Source of the DNA: Streptomyces sp. NBC_01431
GTDB lineage: Bacteria; Actinomycetota; Actinomycetes; Streptomycetales; Streptomycetaceae
Direction of reading: 5' to 3'
NCBI RefSeq assembly: GCF_036231355.1
Contig: NZ_CP109496.1
Span: 1,054,001 to 1,118,000, forward strand
Length of the DNA: 64,000 bases
Shown: positions 53,747 through 61,732 of the stretch, piece after piece
How the letters are laid out: every line of letters starts with the position of its first letter
How positions within the stretch are numbered: the stretch's first letter is position 1
Position numbers and translations under genes: made by a program
The notes under the pieces: model-generated
What the model was told of the DNA's origin: nothing
The model's input: the letters and a program-made list of their open reading frames with translations, nothing else
The model's database searches: none

Positions 53747-56700
53747 TCAGGTGCGGCGGACCAGGGGGAAGGGGAGGGTCTCGCGGATGGTGAGGCCGGT
53801 AAGGAACATGACGAGCCGGTCCACTCCGATGCCGAGACCACCGGTCGGCGGCATGGCGTATTCGAGCGCGTCGAGGAAGTCCTCGTCGATCTCCATCGCC
53901 TCCGGGTCGCCGCCCGCGGCGAGGAGCGACTGCGCGGTGAGCCTGCGCCGCTGCTCGACCGGATCGGTCAACTCCGAGTAGGCGGTGCCCAGTTCGGTTC
54001 CGAAGGCCACCAGGTCCCAGCGCTCGGCGAGCCGGGGGTCGGTGCGGTGCTGGCGGGTCAGCGGGGAGACCTCGGTGGGGAAGTCCTTGTAGAAGGTGGG
54101 CAGCTGCGTCTTCTCCTCGACCAGTCGCTCGTACATTTCCAGCACCACGTCGCCGCGCGAGCTGTCCGGGGCGTGCGGCACCGCGGCGCGGTCGCAGAGC
54201 CGGCGCAGCGTCCGTTCGTCGGTGTCGGCGCCGATCTCCTCGCCGAGCGCCTCGGACACCGCCCCGTACAGCGTCTTGACCGGCCACGGTCCGGAGATGT
54301 CGTACTCGACGACCGTGCCGTCGGGGCCCGCCTTGCGGGCGATCGGCGCGCCGAAGGCGGCCGTGGCGGCGCCCTGGATCAGCTCCCGGGTGAGGTCGAG
54401 CATCACGTCGTAGTCGGCGTACGCCTGGTAGGCCTCCAGCATCGTGAACTCGGGGTTGTGCTTGTAGGAGACGCCTTCGTTGCGGAAGGTGCGGCCCATC
54501 TCGAAGACCTTCTCGATGCCGCCGACGCAGAGCCGTTTCAGATACAGCTCGGGCGCGATGCGCAGATACAGGTCCAGGTCGTAGGCGTTGATGTGGGTGG
54601 TGAAGGGACGGGCGTTGGCGCCGCCGTGGATCTGCTGGAGCATCGGTGTCTCGACCTCCAGATAGCCCCGCTCCAACAGGCCCTGGCGTAGCGCCTGGAC
54701 AGCGGTGGAGCGGGCCCGGACGACCTCGCGGGCCTCGGGGCTCGCCACCAGGTCGAGGTAGCGGCGGCGCACCCGGGCCTCGGGGTCGGCCAGGCCGCGC
54801 CGCTTGTCGGGCAGCGGGCGCAGGCACTTGGCGGTCATCTGCCAGTTGGTGGCGAACAGCGAGAGTTCGCCCTTGTCGCTGGTGGCGGTCGTGCCGGTGG
54901 CGGTGATGTGGTCGCCGAGGTCGACGTCCTGGGTGAACCGGCCGAGCACGGCGGCGCCCGCGCCCGCGCGGGTGAGGACCAGTTGCAGATCGCCGGACCA
55001 GTCGCGCAGGACGGCGAAGACGACACCGCCGAAGTCGCGTACGGCCATGACCCGGCCCGCCACCGTGGCCTGCTCACCCTCGCCCGCGGCCTTGAGCCGC
55101 GCGAGGGTGTGGGTGCGCGCCGGAACGACGACGGGGTAGGGATCGGTGCCGTCCGCGCGCAGCCGGTCGAGCTTGCGGTGGCGCACCCTTACCTGCTCGG
55201 GGAGTTGACGCTCCGTCAGTTCGGTGGCGCCGGGGCCCGCGAGTCCCAGGGCCTCGATGGAGGGCAGCCCTTCGGTGGTGACGGGCTTGCTGATGCCGCC
55301 CCGTGGTCGCCCCTTGCCCCAGAGTTTGCGCAGGCTCGGTACGGAGACGAAGCCCTCGGCGATGCCGGAGGCGAGTCCGACCCGGGCGAGCGAGCCGGCG
55401 TCGCCGTAGCAGAGGAAGCGGGGATACCACTGCGGCTGGTACTTCACGTTGGAGCGGTAGAGCGCCTCCAACTGCCACCACCTGGAGAAGAACAGCAGCA
55501 GTTTGCGCCACATCCGCAGCACCGGTCCGGCGCCGATCCGGGCGCCTTCCTCGAAGGCCGAGCGGAACACCGCGAAGTTGAGCGAGATCCGGCGCACCCC
55601 CACCTTCGGTGCGTACGCGCAGAGTTCGGCGACCATGAACTCCATCACGCCGTTGGGCGCGGTGCGGTCGCGCCGCATCAGGTCGAGCGAGATGCCGTCG
55701 GCGCCCCAGGGCACGAAGGAGAGCAGCGCGATCAGTGCGCCGTCGGCGTCGGAGGCCTCCACGAGCAGGCAGTCGCCGTCGGCGGGGTCGCCGAGCCGGT
55801 CCAGGGCCATGGAGAAGCCCCGCTCGGTCTCGGTGTCGCGCCAGGCGTCGGCGCGGTCGATGATCTGCTGCATCTCCTCGTCGGTGAGCGCCGAGTGGCG
55901 GCGGATCCGGGTGGTCGCGCCGGTCCGCGCGACGCGGCGGACGGCCTGGCGGGTGACGCGCATGTCGCGGCCGTCGAGGTCGAACTTGGCGACGTTCAGG
56001 ATCGCCTCGTCGCCGAGCTGGATGGCGCCGAGCCCGTGCCGGGCGTAGACGGTGGCCCCCTCCTCGGAGGCGCCCATCACGGCGGGCGCCCAGGCGTACT
56101 GCCGGGCGACGTCGAGCCAGGCGTCGATGGCCGGGCCCCAGGCCGCCCGGTCGCCGACCGGATCACCGCTGGCGAGTGCCACGCCGGTCTCCACCCGGTA
56201 GGTGACGGCGGCCTTGCCGCTGGGCGAGAAGACGACCGCCTTGTCGCGGCGGGTCGCGAAGTAGCCCAGCGAGTCCCGCCCGCCGTAGGCGCCGAGCAGC
56301 GCGCGGATGCGCGGCTCCTCGTCGCCGTGCAGGGCGGCCTCCATGCGCTGCGAGCGGAAGAGGGTGGCGGCGGCGCTCAGCAGGGCGATCGCGCCGAACA
56401 GGCCGAGGACGAAGTAGAGGGGCCGCGGCGGCCTCCCGTCGAACTGGCCGTTGGAAGCCAGGCCGCCGAAGACGCGGTTGGTGGCCCACAGCAGGCGCTG
56501 GCCGCGCGGCAGCGTGTCGGGGAACAGCTCGACGAGACCCCAGCCGACCAGCACGCCCGCGGCGAGTCCGAGGAGCAGCACCCCCATCGCCCGGCGGAAC
56601 GCGCCGCGCCGGGTCTCGGCGTAGAACTGGCGGCGGGCGAGGATCAGCACCACCAGTGCGGCGCCGCAGAACACGCCGTTGGAAATCCATGACCAGTCGG

Positions 56701-57019
56701 CGACAGTGAGCAGCAGCGCGTCGAGCAGGAACAGCAGGCCCAGGTAGCAGACGACCAGCCACCAGGCGACCTTCTTGCGGGCGCCGATCGCCGCGGCGAG
56801 CAGCAGCAGGAAGACGGCGTACGCGAGGTTGGCGCTGACCGGCACGCTGACGCGGTCGAGGAACCAGGAGATGGGGAAGAGCACCCGGCGCAGCGCGGGG
56901 ATGATCGAGATGACGCCGCAGTACAGGCCGAGCGCGCCGAAGTACATCGCGAACGCTTCGGGCACCCGCCCCAGAAAGCCGGCCCGGGACGGTATCGGCG
57001 CCGTCTCGCTGACAGTCAT
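53747..57019 (-). CDS. lysX: Lysyl-phosphatidylglycerol synthase fused to lysyl-tRNA synthetase (LysX)
   Basis: A 1090-residue fusion. About seven N-terminal helices (about 15-235) are followed by a DUF2156/MprF transferase domain (about 240-560, with DNVMEFM-like region MEFMVAELCAYAPKVGVRRISLNF). A complete class II lysyl-tRNA synthetase follows (about 590-1090: OB fold VAGRVMAVRDFGGVVFAVLRDWSGDLQL, motif 2 FRNEGVSYKHNPEFTMLE, motif 3 GLGIGVDRLVMFLTG). It makes its own Lys-tRNA and transfers lysine to phosphatidylglycerol, lowering surface charge and resisting cationic peptides, as in Mycobacterium LysX. ATG 57019 is the start. Confidence 0.93.
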   Translation of the reverse strand: MTVSETAPIPSRAGFLGRVPEAFAMYFGALGLYCGVISIIPALRRVLFPISWFLDRVSVPVSANLAYAVFLLLLAAAIGARKKVAWWLVVCYLGLLFLLDALLLTVADWSWISNGVFCGAALVVLILARRQFYAETRRGAFRRAMGVLLLGLAAGVLVGWGLVELFPDTLPRGQRLLWATNRVFGGLASNGQFDGRPPRPLYFVLGLFGAIALLSAAATLFRSQRMEAALHGDEEPRIRALLGAYGGRDSLGYFATRRDKAVVFSPSGKAAVTYRVETGVALASGDPVGDRAAWGPAIDAWLDVARQYAWAPAVMGASEEGATVYARHGLGAIQLGDEAILNVAKFDLDGRDMRVTRQAVRRVARTGATTRIRRHSALTDEEMQQIIDRADAWRDTETERGFSMALDRLGDPADGDCLLVEASDADGALIALLSFVPWGADGISLDLMRRDRTAPNGVMEFMVAELCAYAPKVGVRRISLNFAVFRSAFEEGARIGAGPVLRMWRKLLLFFSRWWQLEALYRSNVKYQPQWYPRFLCYGDAGSLARVGLASGIAEGFVSVPSLRKLWGKGRPRGGISKPVTTEGLPSIEALGLAGPGATELTERQLPEQVRVRHRKLDRLRADGTDPYPVVVPARTHTLARLKAAGEGEQATVAGRVMAVRDFGGVVFAVLRDWSGDLQLVLTRAGAGAAVLGRFTQDVDLGDHITATGTTATSDKGELSLFATNWQMTAKCLRPLPDKRRGLADPEARVRRRYLDLVASPEAREVVRARSTAVQALRQGLLERGYLEVETPMLQQIHGGANARPFTTHINAYDLDLYLRIAPELYLKRLCVGGIEKVFEMGRTFRNEGVSYKHNPEFTMLEAYQAYADYDVMLDLTRELIQGAATAAFGAPIARKAGPDGTVVEYDISGPWPVKTLYGAVSEALGEEIGADTDERTLRRLCDRAAVPHAPDSSRGDVVLEMYERLVEEKTQLPTFYKDFPTEVSPLTRQHRTDPRLAERWDLVAFGTELGTAYSELTDPVEQRRRLTAQSLLAAGGDPEAMEIDEDFLDALEYAMPPTGGLGIGVDRLVMFLTGLTIRETLPFPLVRRT

Positions 57020-57090
57020 GCTCAGCACTCTAGGGAGACCGGCGCCGGGCCGCCTGTCGGACGGGGCACCCGGCCGGTTAGCCTCAGTGC

Positions 57091-57570
57091 GTGACAGAGC
57101 AGCAGCCTCAGCCCCACCACCGGTCGCAGCGGTTCGAGCGCGGTACCGACGGTCCGAAGGTGATCGTCGTCGGCGTCGACGGCTCGGAATCCTCGCTCCG
57201 GGCGGCGGCGTACGCCAGTGGCCTGGCCCGGCGGCAGAACGCGCTGCTCGCCATCGTCTACGTCCAGCCGGTCCTTTCGGCGGGGGTCGCGCTCGGCGCT
57301 CCCGTCGCCGACACGACCGGCGAGATCGCCGAGGGCCTGGTCGCCGAGATCAGGGCGGCTGCGGAGCGGGTCCGGGAGATCTGGGACGTCCGCTGGGAGT
57401 TCCACACCTTCCGGGGCGACCCGTACTCCGGACTGGTGACGGCGGCCGACGAGCTGACGGCGGACGCGGTGGTGGTGGGCGCCTCGGAGTCGGCCGGGCA
57501 CCGCATCGTCGGCTCGGTGGCCGTCCGCCTGGTGAAGGCGGGCCGCTGGCCGGTGACGGTAGTGCCGTAG
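57091..57570 (+). CDS. Universal stress protein (UspA family)
   Basis: A 159-residue USP with VIVVGVDGSESSLRAAAYASGLARRQNALLAIVYV at residues 24-58 and DAVVVGASESAGHRIVGSVAVRLVKAGRWPVTVV at the end. The ATP-binding Gly pattern is partly kept. The GTG start lies only about seven bases after a TAGCCT (57079-57084) that looks like a -10 box, so a leaderless transcript is possible. It diverges from lysX with 71 nt between the starts. Confidence 0.88.
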   Translation: MTEQQPQPHHRSQRFERGTDGPKVIVVGVDGSESSLRAAAYASGLARRQNALLAIVYVQPVLSAGVALGAPVADTTGEIAEGLVAEIRAAAERVREIWDVRWEFHTFRGDPYSGLVTAADELTADAVVVGASESAGHRIVGSVAVRLVKAGRWPVTVVP

Positions 57571-57728
57571 CGCTCCGTGGGAAGGGGCGTTCGCCGGCCG
57601 CGGGCCGATGGGGGCCCACCGAGGCGCAGCCACACATGTGGAACGGGTCCAGCGGTTCGTCCTGAGCAATCCGGCGCTGTCTCGGCGCCGCTTAAGCGAG
57701 GTGGCGCACCGGACTTCCACCCGCCTGC

Positions 57729-58922
57729 TCAGCGCCCCATCGTCAGGCCGTCCTTCGCCGCACCGCGGCTGAGCACCGCCTCCTTGATGTGCTCCTGCGC
57801 CACGGTGTACTCGTCCCGGCCGGGCGCCTTGGCCAGGGCGTCGGGCAGGCTCATCACGCGGCCGAGGTCGACGTCGATCCACTGCGGTACGAACTCGGCC
57901 TTGGTGACCTCCCAGCGGGCGCCCGGTTTGACGGGCGGCGCGAAGGTGAAGCGGGCGATGGAACTCATGTTGCCGCGGTCGTCGCGCGCGTCCGTCTCGT
58001 TGAACATCTCGCCCGCGATCTGGTCGCCCTCCCCGTACACGATCCAGGTGCCGTTGACCTTCTCGTACGGCTGCGGGATGTGCGCGTGGGTGCCGAGGAT
58101 CAGGTCGATGTCGGGGCGGCCGCCGGTCTTCGACGCGGTGAGTGCCTTGCCGAGGGTGAGCTGCTGCTCGTCGGGCTCGGTCTGCCACTCGGTGCCCCAG
58201 TGGACGCTGACCACCACGAGGTCGGCGCCCGCGGCCCTGGCCGCCCGCGCATCCGCGATGATCTTCTTCTGGTCGATGAGGTGGACCGCCCACGGCTGTC
58301 CGTCCGGCATCGGGTGGTCGTTGGTGTCGTAGGTGTACGCGAGTTGCGCGACCTTGGCGCCGCCCGCCGACAGCAGCGCGGGCCGCGCCGACTCCTGGGC
58401 GGTGCGGCCGGACCCGGTGTGGCGCAGCCCCACCTTGTCGAAGGCCTTCAGGGTGCGGGCGACGCCGTCGGCGCCGTCGTCCAGGGTGTGGTTGGAGGCC
58501 GTGGAGCAGGAGTCGTAGCCGGTGTCCTTGAGCGCGGCGGCGATCTGCGGCGGGGACTTGAACGCCGGGTATCCGGTGAAGGGGCCCTCGTCCGGTCCGT
58601 ACACGGTCTCCATGTGGCAGATCGCCAGATCGGCCCGGGAGATGATCGGCTTGACCCCGGCGAGCATCGGTCTGAAGTCGTAACCCCTGCCGCCCGCATC
58701 GGAGTTGGCGCGCTCGATGGTCGAGTCGTGCGGGAGTACGTCGCCGGTGGCGACCAGGGTGAACGGCCGCTGGGCGACGGCGCCCCCGGAGGCCGGGGAC
58801 CGCTGCGGGTGCGGAGGTGCGGGGGCGGGCCGGTGCCCGTCGCCGCATCCTGCTGTGGCCGCGAACAGGAGGGCCGCGACGGCCGCCGCCCTGCCTCTCG
58901 CGCGCTGGATCGGCTGCTGCAT
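57729..58922 (-). CDS. CapA-family lipoprotein (metallophosphatase fold)
   Basis: A 397-residue lipoprotein; the signal ends in AATAGC. The CapA/PGA_cap domain has TLVATGDVLPHDST, DFRPMLAGVKPIISRADLAICHMET, STASNHTLDDGADGV and VVVSVHWGTEW, with ILGTHAHIPQP and WIVYGEGDQI near the C-terminus. The metal ligands of the calcineurin-like fold are all present. CapA relatives are needed for polyglutamate capsules in Bacillus, but most actinobacterial forms have no capsule genes beside them and their role is unknown. ATG 58922 is used with GGAG upstream. Confidence 0.87.
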   Translation of the reverse strand: MQQPIQRARGRAAAVAALLFAATAGCGDGHRPAPAPPHPQRSPASGGAVAQRPFTLVATGDVLPHDSTIERANSDAGGRGYDFRPMLAGVKPIISRADLAICHMETVYGPDEGPFTGYPAFKSPPQIAAALKDTGYDSCSTASNHTLDDGADGVARTLKAFDKVGLRHTGSGRTAQESARPALLSAGGAKVAQLAYTYDTNDHPMPDGQPWAVHLIDQKKIIADARAARAAGADLVVVSVHWGTEWQTEPDEQQLTLGKALTASKTGGRPDIDLILGTHAHIPQPYEKVNGTWIVYGEGDQIAGEMFNETDARDDRGNMSSIARFTFAPPVKPGARWEVTKAEFVPQWIDVDLGRVMSLPDALAKAPGRDEYTVAQEHIKEAVLSRGAAKDGLTMGR

Positions 58923-59198
58923 CGGTGTCGGGCTCCGTTGATCGGGGGCGGTCCTCTGTCCGAAATCCACCTCCCGAGCACGGCCCGGTCAAGCCGACAA
59001 GCCGTTCATATGACCGAAGACCGCTGGATCGGACGCATGCCCTCCCGCGTGTCGCCCCGCCCGGGGACCGCTCGCCGCACCACTCGCCGCCCGCTTCGAC
59101 CGCTTGTCGCACCGTGCGGTGCGCGATCTGTCGCCTTCCGCCCGGATGCGCTCGGATACGGGCTGCGGGCGACGGCATCCGGGGAAAGGGCGTTCACG

Positions 59199-59819
59199 AT
59201 GAGCACGACAGTCGCGGACCTGCGGCGGTACGCCCCCGAAACGGATCTGGCCGAACTCCAGCGGGCGCACGGTCCGGCGCTGCTCCGCTTCCTGCTCCGG
59301 CTGACCCTGGGCGACCGGCAGCGGGCCGAGGATCTCGCACAGGAGACCCTGGTGCGGGCCTGGCAGCATCCCGAGGCCTTCGAGGCGCCGTACCGCTCGA
59401 TGCGGCCGTGGCTGTTCACGGTCGCGCGGCGGCTCGCGATCGACGCGCACCGGGGCCGGCTCGCCCGGCCCGCCGAGGTCGGCGACGAGGTGCTGCTCAC
59501 CACGGCGGAGCCCGGCGACCACACGGAGCGCGCCGCCGCCGCGCTCGACGTCCGCGAGGCCGTGCGGACGCTCAGCCCCCAACACCGGGCGGTTCTCGTG
59601 CAGTTGTATTTCCGCGGCCAGAGCGTGAACGAGGCCGCGACGGCGCTCGGCATCGCGCCGGGAACCGTCAAGTCCCGTGCGTACTACGCGTTGCGTGCGT
59701 TGGCCCGGGTGCTGCCCGGCTATTCTTCCTCAGGGCCCGAAGGGCTCTGCTCAACGGGCGCCAGGTCCGTCTCGGCGAGCAGGGCGAGCAGCGACGGCGT
59801 GTCCGCGACCTCCCGGTAG
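59199..59819 (+). CDS. ECF-type RNA polymerase sigma factor
   Basis: A 206-residue sigma-70 family factor with region 2 (about 22-90: LLRFLLRLTLGDRQRAEDLAQETLVRAWQ, RPWLFTVARRLAIDAHRGR) and region 4 (about 115-170: LSPQHRAVLVQLYFRGQSVNEAATALGIAPGTVKSRAYYALRAL). The last 35 residues after region 4 are Ser/Gly-rich and unlike sigma factors; they come from DNA that is the 3' end of the oppositely directed anti-sigma gene. The AAAGGG site supports the ATG. It diverges from the CapA-like gene over 276 nt. Confidence 0.9.
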   Translation: MSTTVADLRRYAPETDLAELQRAHGPALLRFLLRLTLGDRQRAEDLAQETLVRAWQHPEAFEAPYRSMRPWLFTVARRLAIDAHRGRLARPAEVGDEVLLTTAEPGDHTERAAAALDVREAVRTLSPQHRAVLVQLYFRGQSVNEAATALGIAPGTVKSRAYYALRALARVLPGYSSSGPEGLCSTGARSVSASRASSDGVSATSR

Positions 59820-59926
59820 GCGGTCCGGCATCCGGCACAACGGCGCAGATGCGCGGCGACGAAACGGCCCTCGCCGGGGGCGAGAGCACCGAGTACGTAA
59901 GCGCCGAGCAGCTGCCGCACATGCAT
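59720..59926 (-). CDS. Zinc-finger anti-sigma protein, minimal
   Basis: A 68-residue protein on the minus strand, overlapping the sigma gene's 3' end by 100 nt. It has the ZAS fold pattern (MHVRQLLGAYVLGALAPGEG, then HLRRCAGCRTAYREV) with H-x3-C-x2-C. Canonical anti-sigma proteins follow the ZAS domain with a membrane helix and an exported domain; both are lacking, so this is a minimal soluble form or a remnant. It starts at ATG 59926 with GAGG upstream. It would bind and hold the neighbouring sigma factor, perhaps responding to redox through its cysteines. Confidence 0.75.
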   Translation of the reverse strand: MHVRQLLGAYVLGALAPGEGRFVAAHLRRCAGCRTAYREVADTPSLLALLAETDLAPVEQSPSGPEEE

Positions 59927-60048
59927 GAGCACCTCGTGACTTGTGACGGATCCTGCCCTTCTGGCCACGGCGGGCACGCGCCCCCGGTTCAATGCTCCCT
60001 GGAGCTCCCCGGGAGCGCCGGGACGGTCGATGAAAGAGGCGAGACAGG

Positions 60049-60543
60049 ATGCGTCCGGAGGGAAGTAACGGGACCAGCGGTGGCGAGCTGGTGGTGCCGA
60101 TGGCATGGATGTACGCCGAGTACATCGCAGACGAGTTGTTGCGTACCGGCGATCTGATGCCGCCGACGACGCTGGAGTTCCGGGCGGGGCGCAACGCGCT
60201 GGCCCTGACGATCTTCCTGTCCGACGGGGCGGTCGGCGGGGCGCGTGTGGTGGCCCGGCTCGAAGAATGGAGTTCGCTCACCGCGGCCGGGCGGCCGTGG
60301 CGGCGCTGGGTCTGTTCGCGGCTGCGGCACCTGGTCCACGCCGCGGATCCGGGTCCCGATCTCGCGATGGCGCGGGCCGCCTGGCGGTGGCTGGAGGAGA
60401 CCGAGCTGCTCGCGGCGGATCTGGACGCGGTGGTCCCGGGCGGGGTGGATCCGCGTGCGAGCGAGGAGGACGAGCCCCGGGTGTGGACACCCGCCTGGGA
60501 ACTCGGGCTGCCGCTCGGCCACTTGGCGATCCACCTCTTCTGA
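60049..60543 (+). CDS. Uncharacterised cytoplasmic protein
   Basis: A 164-residue protein of mixed composition (MYAEYIADELLRTGDLMPPTTLEF, WRRWVCSRLRHLVHAADPGPDLAMARAAWRWLEETELL). It has no signal peptide, no membrane helix and no motif I know. It is Trp-rich and helical in the second half. AAAGAGG lies nine bases before the ATG. It starts 122 nt from the divergent anti-sigma gene and ends a few bases before the convergent kinase, so it has no evident operon partner. Confidence 0.7.
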   Translation: MRPEGSNGTSGGELVVPMAWMYAEYIADELLRTGDLMPPTTLEFRAGRNALALTIFLSDGAVGGARVVARLEEWSSLTAAGRPWRRWVCSRLRHLVHAADPGPDLAMARAAWRWLEETELLAADLDAVVPGGVDPRASEEDEPRVWTPAWELGLPLGHLAIHLF

Positions 60544-60550
60544 CGTCACG

Positions 60551-61732
60551 TCAACTATGCACACCCGCACGGTATTTGGGTATGCGGGCCGTGACTTTCA
60601 TGCCCGCGCCGACGCCGGTCTCGATGACCAGGCCGTACGCGTCTCCGTACACCTGCCGCAGCCGTTCGTCGACGTTGAGCAGACCGATGCCGGTGGACGG
60701 GCCGCCGTCGCCGCGCAGGATGCGGCGCAGCCGTTGCGGATCCATGCCGACGCCGTCGTCCTCGATGACGACCTCGGCCTCGTTGCCCGCGTCCAGGGCG
60801 CTGATGGTGATGCGGCTGGTCGCGACCGCGCCTTCGATGCCGTGCTTGACGGCGTTCTCCACGAGCGGCTGGAGGCAGAGGAAGGGGAGGGCCACGGGCA
60901 GCACTTCCGGAGCCACCTGGAGGGTGACCGACAGGCGGTCGCCGAACCGGGCCCGAGCCAGGGCCAAGTACTGGTCGATGGAGTGGAGTTCGTCGGCGAG
61001 CGTGGTGAAGTCTCCATGTCTGCGGAACGAGTACCGGGTGAAGTCGGCGAATTCCAGGAGGAGTTCGCGGGCGCGCTCCGGGTCGGTCCGCACGAAGGAG
61101 GCGATGGCGGCGAGTGAGTTGAAGATGAAATGCGGTGAGATCTGGGCGCGCAGGGCCTTGATCTCGGCTTCGATCAACCGGGTGCGGGAGCGGTCGAGTT
61201 CGGCTAGCTCCAGCTGTACGGAGACCCAGCGGCCGACCTCGCCCGCCGCCCGCGCGAGCACCGCCGACTCGCGGGGCGCGCAGGCGATCAGCGTGCCGAG
61301 GACCCGGTCGTCCACCGTCAGCGGGACGGCCACCGCCCAGCGCAGCGGGCAGTCCAGGTCCTCGCAGGACAGCGGGAACGCCCGGTCGCGTCCGGTGTCG
61401 AGCAACGCCGCCATCTGATCCATGATGTGGGCGCTGTGGTGCTGCTCCCCCGCCCCGTCCCAGGTCAGGATGGTGTCGCGGTCGGTGAGGCAGAGCGCGT
61501 CGGTGCCGAGCAGCGAGCGCAGCCGGCGGGCCGATTTGCGGGCGGCCTCGGCGGTGAGGCCGGCCCGCAGCGGGGGCGCGGCCAGGGAGGCGGTGTGCAG
61601 GGTCTCGAAGGTGGCGAGCTCGACGGGTGTTCCGACGTCGCTGGGGCGCCGGGTGCGGGCGGTGCGCCGCCCGAGCAGGAATCCGGCGGCGGCGAGCAGT
61701 GGGCCGAGGAAGAGCAGTGCGGCCAGGGTCAT
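60551..61732 (-). CDS. LytS-like sensor histidine kinase
   Basis: A 393-residue kinase. One N-terminal membrane helix (about 2-22) is followed by a GAF-like sensor region with Cys123 and Cys128 (LSCEDLDC) and then the His_kinase domain of the LytS type. His201 in ISPHFIFNSL is the phospho-acceptor, LQPLVENAVKHG the N box, and a G box (DDGVGMDPQRLRRIL, GIGLLNVDERL) follows. The partner is the LytTR regulator upstream in the same operon. Its start shares an ATGA overlap with the symporter stop. The cysteine pair might sense redox; that is inference. Confidence 0.88.
   Translation of the reverse strand: MTLAALLFLGPLLAAAGFLLGRRTARTRRPSDVGTPVELATFETLHTASLAAPPLRAGLTAEAARKSARRLRSLLGTDALCLTDRDTILTWDGAGEQHHSAHIMDQMAALLDTGRDRAFPLSCEDLDCPLRWAVAVPLTVDDRVLGTLIACAPRESAVLARAAGEVGRWVSVQLELAELDRSRTRLIEAEIKALRAQISPHFIFNSLAAIASFVRTDPERARELLLEFADFTRYSFRRHGDFTTLADELHSIDQYLALARARFGDRLSVTLQVAPEVLPVALPFLCLQPLVENAVKHGIEGAVATSRITISALDAGNEAEVVIEDDGVGMDPQRLRRILRGDGGPSTGIGLLNVDERLRQVYGDAYGLVIETGVGAGMKVTARIPKYRAGVHS

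Noticed and set aside
60541-60553. TGACGTCA palindrome as an operator
   Set aside because: It is formed by the stop codons and tails of two convergent genes, so a regulatory role is unlikely.
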